Source: Glandiceps talaboti
Lineage: Eukaryota > Hemichordata > Enteropneusta > Spengelidae
Assembly: GCF_964340395.1 (NCBI RefSeq)
Contig: NC_135550.1
Span: 23,574,176-23,638,175 of the forward strand
Direction: 5' to 3'
DNA: 64,000 nucleotides
Shown: piece after piece, positions 48,271 through 59,849 of the stretch
How the letters are laid out: each line of letters opens with the position of its first letter
Position numbering within the stretch: the stretch's first letter is position 1
The notes under the pieces: generated by a model
Database searches by the model: none
The model's input: only the letters and a program-made list of their open reading frames with translations
What the model was told of the DNA's origin: nothing
Program-made: the position numbers and the translations under genes

Positions 48271-48779
48271 AAATGAGTTTCTCATATCACATAAAATGGA
48301 CACGTAACATTAGTATATAGGGGCATTAATATTGCATGTATAATAAAGTCACCGGTATGTTAGAGAACTTTAGGTGATCATACCTAGTGTATAATAGTAA
48401 CTGGAATCTGATGAGATGTGGTGATTTGTAGTCACTGTGTCAATAGCATGACGAGTAGAACAATTTAGATTAACTTCATTTATAAACTATCTATGAAAAT
48501 TACCATTACGAAACCTTCAAGTTCACTTTTGCCCCAAACTGCAATATAAGCGAAGCATTGATTGTGAAACAGCCAAGCATTTACATGACATGTTCTGTAA
48601 CTAGTGTGGTAGGTAGGTAATACCGGTACATGTATATGAATATGTATAGTTAGGTTTGAACTAATAAGTAATGTTAAAGACTTCATGTAAGAAACAGGGA
48701 CAAGAACAAATATTGACATGTACCACATTTCAGACAAGGCTATATGCCATTGTAGAAAGGATTTTTTTCTTCCATCACA

Positions 48780-48900
48780 ATCTAAAACACAATGACCCCC
48801 CTATCCACAATTTTCAAAACAGCATGACCCCCCTACTGCCAATTTCAAAAACAGGGTGACCCCCCCTACCAATCCACCCCCCCCCCCCCCCTCCCCCAGG
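48780..48900. repeat. C-rich 'gacccccct' repeat
   Basis: Three units of about 35 bp (caatgacccccct, aattttcaaaacag) end in a C run. It resembles the interior of the repeats at 6992-7732 and 46153-46765 and may be another broken copy. Confidence 0.5.
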
Positions 48901-49017
48901 CCGAAGAAACTGACCGGTCCCTTATATATGAAGGATATCCAAATTACTGCCACAGAGGGTGCAATTTTTGCTTAACTAGAACAACAAAGCATATTATGAA
49001 CATTTCAGCACATTTTA

Positions 49018-49440
49018 ATGAACTACAAATATACAGTACGCAAAAAAAGGACGCACTCATTTTTCAAGGTTATATGTATTTTTAGTCTCAATCTGACTGT
49101 GAGTGACATGCAAATGGTAAACATTACGTCATACTGCAGTGAATTCACTCAATCAATGAAAACCTGTAATATGTTGAAACATATGGGTACAGATCTTCAG
49201 AATCGAGCGCTCTGTTTGAAAAGACCACGAGCACAGAACGTGCACAATGATGTTATCATTATTGTTTGGTTGTTCTCTTTCTTTCAATTTCGAATGTTGC
49301 GTGTTATATTAACGGACGGATTCTGGTTGGCTACTCGTGAGTACGAGATTGTGTTTCGGAAAACCTATGGTATTGATGTGTATAACAAGCAAACAACAGT
49401 AAACGTAAAAGCCAAAAAGAAATCGCGCCATGTACACTAG
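49018..49440 (+). other. 140-codon ORF, unrecognised, probably not a gene
   Basis: The frame is longer than most in the region. The product has a hydrophobic stretch around residues 82-98 (VIIIVWLFSFFQFRML) and a basic C-terminus. No family is recognised. Its end abuts caacatcaaattttaatcag (49441), which matches the end of the 9-bp-duplication MITE at 42862-43083, so it may sit inside a related transposable element. A matching left end was not found with confidence. Confidence 0.2.
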
Positions 49441-49488
49441 CAACATCAAATTTTAATCAGATTGAGGTGACGTATAAGTATGTTATTC

Positions 49489-49576
49489 GCCAAAATTCCA
49501 CATCTTGCTACTTGAGGTCATATTTCCATTATAATGGGAAAATGACCTCTCAGCAAGATGTGGAACAGTATTTGGC
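49489..49576. repeat. 88-bp hairpin
   Basis: gccaaaattccacatcttgc pairs with gcaagatgtggaacagtatt-tggc, and gaggtcat with atgacctc, around the palindromic centre ccattataatgg. Arms are about 40 bp with few mismatches. Could be a tiny MITE or a small-RNA hairpin. Confidence 0.7.
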
Positions 49577-49679
49577 AAACAACACATACAAACATGTGCA
49601 GCTGAGATGGACACAATATGAGTTAACATTAACAAACAAATACTGCAAGTCACAATCTTGATTGTACATGCATCACAAT

Positions 49680-51400
49680 ACTGTAAAGATTACCCTCTCA
49701 GTGGTTCTGGGTCAATATACTGAAAGAGAGCCTTGTGTTCATGGGGAAATGGGACCCTGAATGGAACACTGATAGATGGCAGAAATTGGAAGAACGACCT
49801 TTGATTGAACCCTGATCCCTTTACAATTTACAAAACCTAGTTACATGTGTTCATCTCAATTATGCATCAAGATTTTAAAAGTTGTATTATCAGCTGTTTG
49901 CAATTCTAGTTACATGTGTGGCATGAGCTAATATTAAACAGAATAACGCTAGTGCTGTAAACACGCTACATCAGTATATATATGATCTGAATAACATTTC
50001 TTTTCCTATCGAGCAATTCTCCCTGATATTTCAGGTCATGTATGATGTAGCAATATTTTGTACTCATGTATAGAACAGAAGATGGATAAAGCACATGGGA
50101 TTGTCTTCACAACAAATCCATTACTAGCCATTATTATTTTCAATGCAGCAGTTTATTAAAGAAATGTTTTTATTCTGTCTTAACCAATCATCCTTGCCCT
50201 TCCTAGGTCCTATTCATAATGTAAGTACAAGTGGTGCATGACTTATCAATGCACGTCCCTGTAGAATAGTTAGTTCTCAGCTGACTTGGTAAACCATTAA
50301 GTTTTTATTTGTCTAGGATATGTCTTAAAAATGCATACACATACACCATGTGATTAATTCTTAGTGATTTCAAGCAAACAGATACAGATAAAAAAGAATC
50401 CTTGGCTTGGCTTTATTTCCATGCGATGCAAATATAAAATTGTAATGATTTTTTACGAGAACAAATGAACTATAGGCATGTTGATGAAAAATCAGTGTTG
50501 TACGAACACTTGTAGTATAGTTACTCCTAAAACACATATAAAGACTGAAGCAATCAGCTACAACAACCTTTTAAAATTAAAATTTCACCTCTTTCCATTG
50601 GTTTAATCGAATATAAATTGTTAGTGCAAAAGGTCTGATGCCATTTGTGCTGTTGTAATATGTAATGGTTGGAATGGACATGTGGACTGCAGTGACCTTG
50701 CCACCTACATGTTTTCAGAATTCTATATTTGCTGAGCTTTGTACCTGTAGTTCTTATTCAATAAACTGTACACATAAACAAGATTGGTTAAAATTGCATC
50801 AGAAGTTTATCTAATATAAAGAAGGTACCTATTACACAAACCAACAGGTGGTGGCCATATTTGGTATTCCTGAGAGGAGATATATATATATAGCCTGTGT
50901 TCAGTGCCCAAATGAGATTTAATTTGCCAGTTGGCGAGTCTGAAATGAAGTGTGCTTTTAGCATTTGTTTTGTCTGAAAAGGTGTAATGGGAAAGGGGTT
51001 CATTAGAAGATTCAGATTGTTTTTGCCTGTCAAATTGTAAATGTCACAATAGATTGAATCCTGACTGGAAAAAAAAGATAGGTAATTTGTTATTGTTCAT
51101 GTCTCCAAAGGGTTAGGGAGTTGCTCTTGCCAGCCACACATCCCCATCACTTTCTTAGGTGAGTAACCCTTCCCTATCATATACTTAGACTAGTGCTACC
51201 ATTCCTTGAATCTAAAGATGATAAGATTATTTTATACCATATTGGTGTCCAGACTATATGTAGCTCCAAAATCCTATCAAATTGAAGAGGTATACACTGG
51301 TTGTTTTTTTTTCAGTTGCATTATGTGGATCATCCCGGGGGGTGGTGAAGGAAAAGACAAAACAAAGAGAAGTAGCACTGGAGCATGAACAAGTCTTCAT
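49680..51400. other. Gene-free, no structure recognised
   Basis: A/T-rich with no exon, RNA gene or inverted repeat I could support; small TA run at 50880. Confidence 0.4.
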
Positions 51401-52695
51401 AGAAGACACAGTCCCTAAAATAATTACTTCTATCTGACTGAATAGAGACATGACTTAAAAGACACTGGTGGCAACAAATAAATACTACACAGTATCTGAT
51501 AAAGAATTCTGATAATTTAACCAGAAGATCTGATCAGAGTCAAGGCCAAAGGTCAATGTCTCAAAAGAAAGTTTGACACTTGAATGTAGTCTCTAGCTAT
51601 GTATTAACATTTTTTACTTATGTGGTAAATCATGTTGTTCACTAAAATGGCTGTCATTGAGTAAAAAGTGATTATGAGCACCAAAAATAATGCATATGAT
51701 AGTTATGTGTATGTTTATCTGGTTCTGCATTATCTATAGACATGATCTAAAAGACAATAGCCACATACAATTGCTACAAAGTGTCTTTAATATGTAATAT
51801 TAGCTTAATTTTGATGATCTACCCTGTAGGTCAAGGTCAAGGTCAAAGGTCACTGGCATGTGTTTACAAGGGGTTATTAGACACTTGAATAGAGTCTATG
51901 TATTGAAGTTTTTGACTTATGCAGTAATATAGAGATTTTCTACTACAAATATAGCTGCCATTCATTAAAAATTACATGAGTATCAAAAATAATGTTTGTA
52001 TATACTTCTTTTCTTCAATGAAATTAGCAATATGTAAACAGTACAATGTGTCTGTGACAGGCAGGAATTGGCTTGATTTTGATACGTGGTCCTGAAGGCC
52101 AAAGGTCAAAGTCTCCAAAGATAGTTTATATACATCTGATAATATGGGGTAGACACTTGAATGGAGTGTCTATGTACTACAGTTTTTGAGTTATGCAGAA
52201 TGATTTTTTAGTACAAATATGACTGCCATTCAGTAAAAGTGTTATGAGCACCAAAAATAATGCTTGTGTATAGTTCTTTTCTACACTATTACTTGTAAAC
52301 ATGATTCAAAAGAAATTGGCAATATGTAAATACTACAATGTGTCTGTGGTAGGCAGAAATTGGTTTGATTTTGATAATTGACCCAGAGGGTTAAGGTCAA
52401 AGGTCAAGATCTCCAAATATAGCTTGACACTTGAATGTAATGTCTGTGTATTACAGTTTTTGAGTTATGTAGCAAATATTGATTAGTAAATAAATATGGC
52501 TGCCATTTGTTCAAATTTGTACATTACACAAAACAAAGTGACATGGATATGTACCACATAATATGTCACCTATGTGCCACGTATGAATGAAATAGCACAT
52601 TGTATGTCTGAGATATGAAGTATAGACAGATACATGGATGCACAGATAGGCGGATAGAGCCCATTGTAATAGCATCCCCTGGGGGGGGGGCTTAA
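51400..52695. repeat. AGGTCA-containing tandem repeat, block 4
   Basis: About five units of roughly 260 bp share 'ttgattttgataattgaccc', 'agacacttgaatggagtct', 'tttttgagttatgcag', 'atatggctgccattcagt' and 'atgagcaccaaaaataatgc'. Four perfect AGGTCA half-sites in a row lie at 51828-51852 (spacing 0, 0, 1), and a perfect DR1 at 52394-52406. It ends with 'gagcccattgtaatagc' and a G run near 52680. Same family as the blocks in the receptor introns. Confidence 0.75.
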
Positions 52696-53639
52696 AAGGG
52701 ATGTTGTTCCAAAGTGTAACCTTGTATATATATTCAACAGTATACAACACAAAATTCTAGAATGAAATCAATGGGATAAATAAAGACATCAAGAAATTAA
52801 GTCAGAAAATTGTTACATGCAAAGAATGTCAAGGGTATCATTATATAGGGCTAAGCATGACAGGCTTCTTGTCTGTCTCTAAAGCCTCCAAAATTGTAAG
52901 TGATTTTACTTGTAACTTTGTGGCTTAATTGTGTGCATTGTTGTTTTATCATATCATCTGCCTGACATGTCTCAGTAATTTACCGGGAGACGCTGCACGA
53001 ATAGTGGTATGTTACTTGCATTTCATATGAGGATATCCTGTCTTTGCTTTTTAACTCAGTGTGACATATGTTACAAATGTACATATTAACCTTATCAAGA
53101 TTTCTAGCTAGAGCTAGCAGGGAGACAAACATATACAATTTTATAGCAATGTACTTGTTCCCAGCATGATCTGAAACTTTTATCAATGTTCCAATCCTCT
53201 CAAAAGAACCGACTATGATATTGGAACATGAAAGCAATTCATTTATATCACTATATATTTTGATCAAATAACATATAGCTACGGTCAAAACTTGAGTGAC
53301 AAGAGAGCTGTCTTTATTTCTATACACATGTACTACTATCACATTTTTTTTTTGAGAATTTGAATTTTGAGTTCATACATTTGTTCATACACAGTATTAA
53401 AGTACATACAATCATACAATTCTATGTTCATGCAGTTTCGTAATTTCACATTAGCATGTTGTTAAAACAGTCACTGTGGTTTATTTTTTCCCTTTATAAT
53501 GAAACATCATTTTTTCTCCATTTTCGCTGAAACATACACCTAGAATTTTTCACATTTAACTAATTTTCATTTTTAATATAACAGGTAGGAAAGTGTAAAC
53601 AAGAAAATAACAGGCTAATCATAGAAGACATAGTCTCCC

Positions 53640-54430
53640 TCGACTATTGTATGCCAAAGTTAGTGTGCAAATTTAGATTTGACCTTGGAAATAAAGGTCA
53701 AGGTCAAAAATCTGTCTCATAGTACACTTTAAAACCGCTAACAATGGGTATACACATTTGATTGGTGCCTCTCAATTGGTATAAAACTTTCAAAGCTATT
53801 GAACAATTTACTATTTGACCTTGAAGATGAAGGTCAAGGGCAATGTAAACGCTTTACTGTCCAGCTTGAAAGCTTGCCCTTACAATAATGGTGCAGACAC
53901 TTGAATGGTGTCTCTATACAAAACTTCATAAGTTACTGAGCAATTTGCTATTTATAACCTCAACGGTGGAAGTTAAGGTCAAAGAGCAAGGTATAAAAAG
54001 TTAATTTACCTTTGGTATATAGACACTTGAATGGAGTCTGTGCATTCTACTTCTTGAGCTATGGTAGAAAGAAAAATTTCAGGTATTTACCTTGAAAATG
54101 TTTATAGTTAGGGTCAAATGTCAAAGCTCTTTAAAATCCTTGCCATTGATAATGTGGAGTATCAAACCTTTGGAGATAACAGGCAAAATTTACTTTTTTA
54201 TAAAAAGTATGGCTAGGCTACTATTTTGCCATATTAAGTAAGGGTCACGTAATTAAAGTGATGTGCACATGTCCTGCATATAGTTTGTTACCATTTTTTG
54301 CAAAGCTTGGTTGAAATAGGTGCATGTCTGAGAAATGAGTGTGCACTGATGGATGAACGGACACACATGGATGGACAGATCACAGTATAATAGCCTTACC
54401 ACTAACTAACTATATGATTACATAATTATG
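53640..54430. repeat. AGGTCA-containing tandem repeat, block 5
   Basis: Three diverged units of the same family: 'gaccttggaaataaaggtca' with a perfect DR0 at 53695-53706, then copies near 53825 and 53965. It ends with 'gatggatgaacggacacaca' and 'cacagtataatagcc'. The 76-codon ORF that follows at 54436 has no domain. Confidence 0.65.
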
Positions 54431-55009
54431 TCTTCTTGTACATTAACACAATGCATCAGGTTCTGCCAGTAATTCATGAATATTACTTTTTGGAACTAGT
54501 TGAAGACATAAAATGGCTATTGAAATATCTTGGTTTGCATGCAATGCTTTCTTTTTGTGGACATATCACTGAATGCAGAGCTAAATGTTTTGTAGTGCTG
54601 GTCTACAGTAGAATATCAGGCAATGTTGCAGATAAAGATCAACTTGTTAATGAAGAGTCAGCCTAACCATTAGATAAACAATGCACGATTGAGCTATTAC
54701 TTTGTTCATTGCAGTCACTTAGCCCAAGTGACTTGGGGAATAGGTTGTCTTTTTTCACCAATCTACTAAAAGCAAAATGGCTTAACCTTTTGATAAATAC
54801 AAGTATGTGCAATTTGGCTGAGTTACATGCTTCAGTGCAGATTCAAGTACCTTTATGCATGGTTATTGGTCGATCATTCTGTCTCAGAGACATTAAAGAT
54901 GGGTTTTTCACCTCTGCAAGTTAACAAGTCTTCATCGAAGACATACTATACAAACTAAAACTTAAAACTAAGGTACTTTTTCAGTCAGTCACTCATTAAT
55001 CTCATAGAA

Positions 55010-56312
55010 TTCAGTACCATGATATAGTCACATAAGCTTCACAGAATTCAGTACCATAGTCACGTAAGTTTCATAGAATTCGGTACCAGTTACATAAGCT
55101 TCACAGAATTCAGTACCCTGGCCATAGTTACAGTGTCACAGAATTTAGTATCATAGTTACATAATGCACAAACTTTGGTATAATAGTTACATAACACCAC
55201 ATAATTTTGTACAATAGTTACATAATGCCACAGAATTTGGTACAATAGTTACATAAATGCTACAGAATTTGGTACAATAGTTACATAACACCACAGAATT
55301 TTGTACAATAGTTACATAACACCTCAGAATTTGGTACAATAGTTACATGATGCCACAGAATTTGGTATAATAGTCACATGATGCCACAGAATTTGGTATA
55401 ATAGTTACATAAAGCCACAGAATTGGTACAATAGTTACACGACACACAGAATTTGGTATAATAGTTACATAACACCACAGAATTTGGTACAATAGTTACA
55501 TAACACCACAGAATTTGGTACAATAATTACATAACACCACATAATTTGGTACAATAATTACATAATGCGACAGAATTTGGTACAATAGTTACACAACACC
55601 ACATAATTTGGTACAATGGTTACATAATGCCACAGAATTTGGTACAATAGTTACATAATGCCACATAATTTGGTACAATGGTTACATAATGCCACAGAAT
55701 TTGGTACAATAGTTACATAGTGCCACAGAATTTGGTACAAATAGTTACATAGTGCCACAGAATTTGGTACAATAGTTACATAGTGCCACAGAATTTGGTA
55801 CAAATAGTTATATAACGCCAAAGAATTTGGTATAAAAGTTACATAATGCCACAGAATTTGGTACAATAGTTATATAACGCCACAGAATTTGGTACAATAG
55901 TTACACAACACCACAGAATTTGGTACAATAGTTACAAAACACCACATAATTTGGTACAATAATTACATAATGCGACAGAATTTGGTACAATAGTTACACA
56001 ACACCACATAATTTGGTACAATAATTACATAATGCCACAGAATTTGGTACAAATAGTTATATAACACCACATAATTTGGTACAATGGTTACATAATGCCA
56101 CAGAATTTGGTACAACAGTTACACAACACCACATAATTTGGTACAATAATTACATAATGCGACAGAATTTGGTATAATAGTTACACAACACCACATAATT
56201 TGGTACAATAATTACATAGTGCCACAGAATTTGGTACAATAGTTACACAACACCACATAATTTGGTACAATGGTTACACAACACCACAGAATTTGGTACA
56301 ATGTTTACATAG
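55010..56312. repeat. 31-bp minisatellite, about 42 copies, ending in poly(G)
   Basis: The unit is cacagaatttggtacaatag + ttacataatgc, with variants caccac/tgccac and acagaa/acataa. The first units (55010-55130) are diverged and longer. Two-unit patterns alternate (acagaa then acataa) from 55500 on, a sign of higher-order duplication. A G run of about 17 follows at 56328. Confidence 0.93.
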
Positions 56313-56344
56313 CATCACAAAACACTGGGGGGGGGGGGGGGGTT

Positions 56345-57120
56345 ATTCCTGCCTATTGGGTATACGTATATATGCTGCCCTTTGGGTAGGTTTTTTCGAC
56401 CTTTGGTCTAAAACGGGTATTGTTATTTTAGTCTAGCAACCTCCCCCCTCCCCGGGGTTTTACAGTACAGTTGATCACATCAAGAATTTGAGAAGTAATG
56501 AGTATCAACATTCAATAATTTTAATATAATGATCATGCATGTTTTTATTAATTTACACATTAAATAAATAAAATAAGAGGCTAAAAAAAGCTTGTAACTA
56601 CTTTTTTCCTGTAACTATAGAAACATGACCTAGGCGTTAGAGTATTTTCTTAACAATAAAACTTATCTTGTTCAGTGAGATAAGAGCCAATGCAATAAAT
56701 GGTAAATTATCCATTGATGCAATAAAAAGTTGACATGGAATGACATGATATTTTTAACTAATAATGTAGAGTCACGAGATGTGGAGATTGGAAATGCATG
56801 TTTCAAATTGATGACGGTTGAAAATGCACTTATTGCAATTACAGACCCCAAACTGCTCTGTTATTGAGTTAATTCATTGACATTTCAGATGAACTCACTC
56901 TGTTGCTGTGATTGCTACCATATACATAACAACTAAGCTTAGGCTATGAACAAGGATTTGAGCAAGGCTTTTTACTCTGTACGTGTCTCACCACCTTCAA
57001 CCTTTTCAGAGGAAAAGACCAGTCAGACTTATTTCTACTTTTATGACACTTGTATTGATTACTGCTATCAACTTACAGATGATTTAGGGTTATGAAATAG
57101 TACCTTGGTGATTCACAAGT
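56345..57120. other. Gene-free, no structure recognised
   Basis: A/T-rich sequence with a C-rich patch near 56440; no exon or repeat recognised. Confidence 0.4.
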
Positions 57121-57129
57121 TAGGAATCA

Positions 57130-57365
57130 TGTAGAGAAGCCCTACTGCACTTGACACGTGTACAGCCATTCAGGGGATTTCCTGCAATGGTTTATGGGAA
57201 AACCTCTGGAGATGACACTCTTTTTTGTTTGCCAAGACAGAGAGGTTAGCCTGGTATTTGTGATTTCATCACTACAGGTCTTCCCATAAACAGGAAATCC
57301 AAAAAATACCCTGACAAATGTCAAGTGCAGTGGAGCTTCTCAACAAGATTTCAAAGTTGAGTATT
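57130..57365. repeat. Imperfect inverted repeat, related to 27280-27560
   Basis: aagccctactgcacttgaca near 57136 pairs with gtcaagtgcagtggagctt near 57320, and 'ggggatttcctg' and 'tttatgggaaaacctctgg' pair with 'cttcccataaacaggaaatcc'. A related sequence starts receptor-intron repeat 27280. Likely a small MITE that abuts the 67-bp array. Confidence 0.6.
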
Positions 57366-57368
57366 AAG

Positions 57369-58657
57369 TTACTGGTAAGTTGATAGCAGTAATCAATACA
57401 AATGTACTAAAGGCAGAAATAAGTCTGACTGGACTTTTCCTTTAAGTTGACAGCAGTAATCAAGACAAGTATACTAAAGGCAGAAATAAGTCAGACTGGA
57501 CTTTTCCATTAAGTTGATAGCAGTAACCACTACAAGTGTACTAAAAGTAGAAATAAGTCTGACTGGACTTTTCCATTAAGTTGACAGCAGTAACCACTAC
57601 AAGTGTACTAAAAGTAGAAATAAGTCTGACTGGACTTTTTCATTAAGTTGACAGCAGTAACCACTACAAGTGTACTAAAAGTAGAAATAAGTCTGACTGG
57701 ACTTTTTCATTAAAGTGGCCATATGGATGAGAATTTGGTATTTATTTTGGATTTTTATTTGATAAAACAGCTTCACCATGTTTTTCTACATGAAAAAATA
57801 ATGTGAAATAACATATACCAAGTCCATGTTCACATCTCAATAAACGGCAAAACATTAAACAATATGTAAAATGTTTGTTATTGTACGTACAATAACAAAC
57901 TTTTTACACTTTTTGCATCTTTTTGCAATGTATTGAGTTATGAACATGGATTTGGTATATGTTATTTTGCATTATTTTTTCAAGTAGACAAACATGGTGA
58001 AGCTTTTTTATCAAATAAAAATCCAAAATAAATACCAAATTCTCATCCATATGGCCACTTTAAGTTGACAGCAGTAACCACTACAAGTGTACTAAAAGTA
58101 GAAATAAGTCTGACTGGACTTTTCCATTAAGTTGACAGCAGTAACCACTACAAGTGTACTAAAAGTAGAAATAAGTCTGACTGGACTTTTCCATTTGATA
58201 GCAGTAACCACTACAAGTGTACTAAAAGTAGAAATAAGTCTGACTGGACTTTTCCATTAAGTTGATAGCAGTAACCACTACAAGTGTACTAAAAGTAGAA
58301 ATATTAAAGTCTGACTGGACTTTTCCATTAAGTTGACAGCAGTAACCACTACAAGTGTACTAAAAGTAGAAATAAGTCTGACTGGACTTTTTCATTAAGT
58401 TGACAGCAGTAACCACTACAAGTGTACTAAAAGTAGAAATAAGTCTGACTGGACTTTTCCATTAAGTTGACAGCAGTAACCACTACAAGTGTACTAAAAG
58501 TAGAAATAAGTCTGACTGGACTTTTTCATTAAGTTGACAGCAGTAACCACTACAAGTGTACTAAAAATAGAAGTAAGTCTGACTGGACTTTTCCTCTAAG
58601 TTGACAGCAGTAACCACTACAAGTGTACTAAACAAAGTCAGACTGGACTTTTCCTTT
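57369..58657. repeat. 67-bp minisatellite, about 14 copies, split by a MITE
   Basis: The unit is aagttgacagcagtaaccac + tacaagtgtactaaaagtag + aaataagtctgactggactt + ttccatt. Starts at 57444 and 57511 give the 67-bp period. The first two units carry other variants (aatcaatac, aaggcagaaa), while the rest are nearly identical. The array is interrupted at 57714-58059 and resumes in the same register after it. Confidence 0.95.
57714..58059. mobile_element. 346-bp palindromic MITE with TTAA target duplication
   Basis: The element begins agtggccatatggatgag and ends with its exact reverse complement, and the two halves pair almost to the centre (ttattgtacgtacaataa near 57890). TTAA lies at 57710-57713 and 58060-58063. 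The undisturbed neighbouring units read cattaagttgac with one TTAA, so TTAA is the duplicated target. TTAA is the target of piggyBac-type elements. No coding capacity. Confidence 0.92.
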
Positions 58658-58884
58658 AATCCAAATGTTGTGGTTTCTCAGTAAATTATTCTGTAAAGTA
58701 TCACACTAGTCAGTGTATTTCACTCCCCAATTATATTATACCAGACTGACAGTACATCGATGGTGCAAATCAAAATATCTGGACATCAACCTATAAACCA
58801 TGCTATCATAGTGATATATGCACAGTTAGCATGATTCTAGGCAACCCTCAATGAGAATAATATACTCATAATAGCAATAAACCA

Positions 58885-59010
58885 CCCCTTGGAGATGGTA
58901 TACACCCCTAGGTTTTGATAAGTTGACACCATATATGCATTCACTGACAGGCATACATATATGTTGTCAACTGGTCAAAACCTCTGGGGGGGGGGGGAAA
59001 TACCATCCCC
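58885..59010. repeat. Imperfect palindrome of about 125 bp
   Basis: 'ggagatggtatacaccccta', 'ggttttgataagttgacacc' and 'atatatgc' on the left pair with 'gcatacatatatg', 'ttgtcaactggtcaaaacc' and 'ggaaataccatcccc' on the right. A G run at 58985 interrupts the right arm. Likely a small MITE. Confidence 0.65.
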
Positions 59011-59542
59011 AGAGACTGAAAGAAGACTGATTAGCTGTCCTATCACTATCGCTGTTGTCACATCAACAGGTGGTCTTGTCTTTGATTTAGTTGTTCAACT
59101 GTCTAATCCATCATTGCTGTACATTATCAGAACTGTAGTCAGATTTATCCAAATGAACTTCTTCATGCAGCAAATTTTTCTATACTGAATTCCAATCCAG
59201 TGGTCTAACAGACTATTACATTATAAATTTGATAGTCGAGGTACAATGTTTAGTTGTTCATGTGTCCTGGACTACTGTTAATTTAACATCATTTTTTACT
59301 TTTCTGCCACAACAGCTTTTGTATAAATGTAGCTGAGTATTAAGCATGATTCATTGTTTTATTGACACTTGCACATATGTTCTGTGCTACACTTTAAAAC
59401 TTTCACACCTGCAGACATACAATTATTTGTATTCCCATATTTCCAAGCCATAATCAATCACACTCAAACATACAATCCACACCTGGCAGATGTCCATTTA
59501 ACTACATAATACATCCCTTGCTGCCTGTCAACCAGTCGCATC

Positions 59543-59544
<2 letters not shown>

Positions 59545-59581
<37 letters not shown>

Positions 59582-59830
59582 GAAATGGTGTTAATATCTG
59601 TTTCTACGCCTATATCTGAATGTGTATATATGTCTCTGCCCATCACACATTCTTTGTGTTTGTCTCTTTCAACCTTTGTCTGTATTTCTGTCTCCAAGTC
59701 TGTCAGTTGCATCTTTGTGTCTGCATGTCTGACTCGAGAGTGACTGTCTGTCTTTCTCCTCCTTTTTGTATTTCTGTTTAAAGGTCAGTCTGTCATCTCT
59801 CTCTTCTCTCACTCTCTTACTGCTTTCTAT
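59545..59830. repeat. (TGTC)n and TCTC-rich low-complexity tract
   Basis: Nine TGTC units at 59546-59581, then a T/C-rich stretch with scattered 'tgtctg' and 'ctctct'. Minus-strand ORFs over it (DRQTDRQT) are artefacts. Confidence 0.85.
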
Positions 59831-59849
59831 TGACTTTAAGTGTATATTG

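Noticed and set aside
52980-53342. 120-codon minus-strand ORF with CNICHTELKSKD
   Set aside because: A single CxxC in an otherwise featureless frame; no second zinc-binding pair in proper spacing, no splice context.
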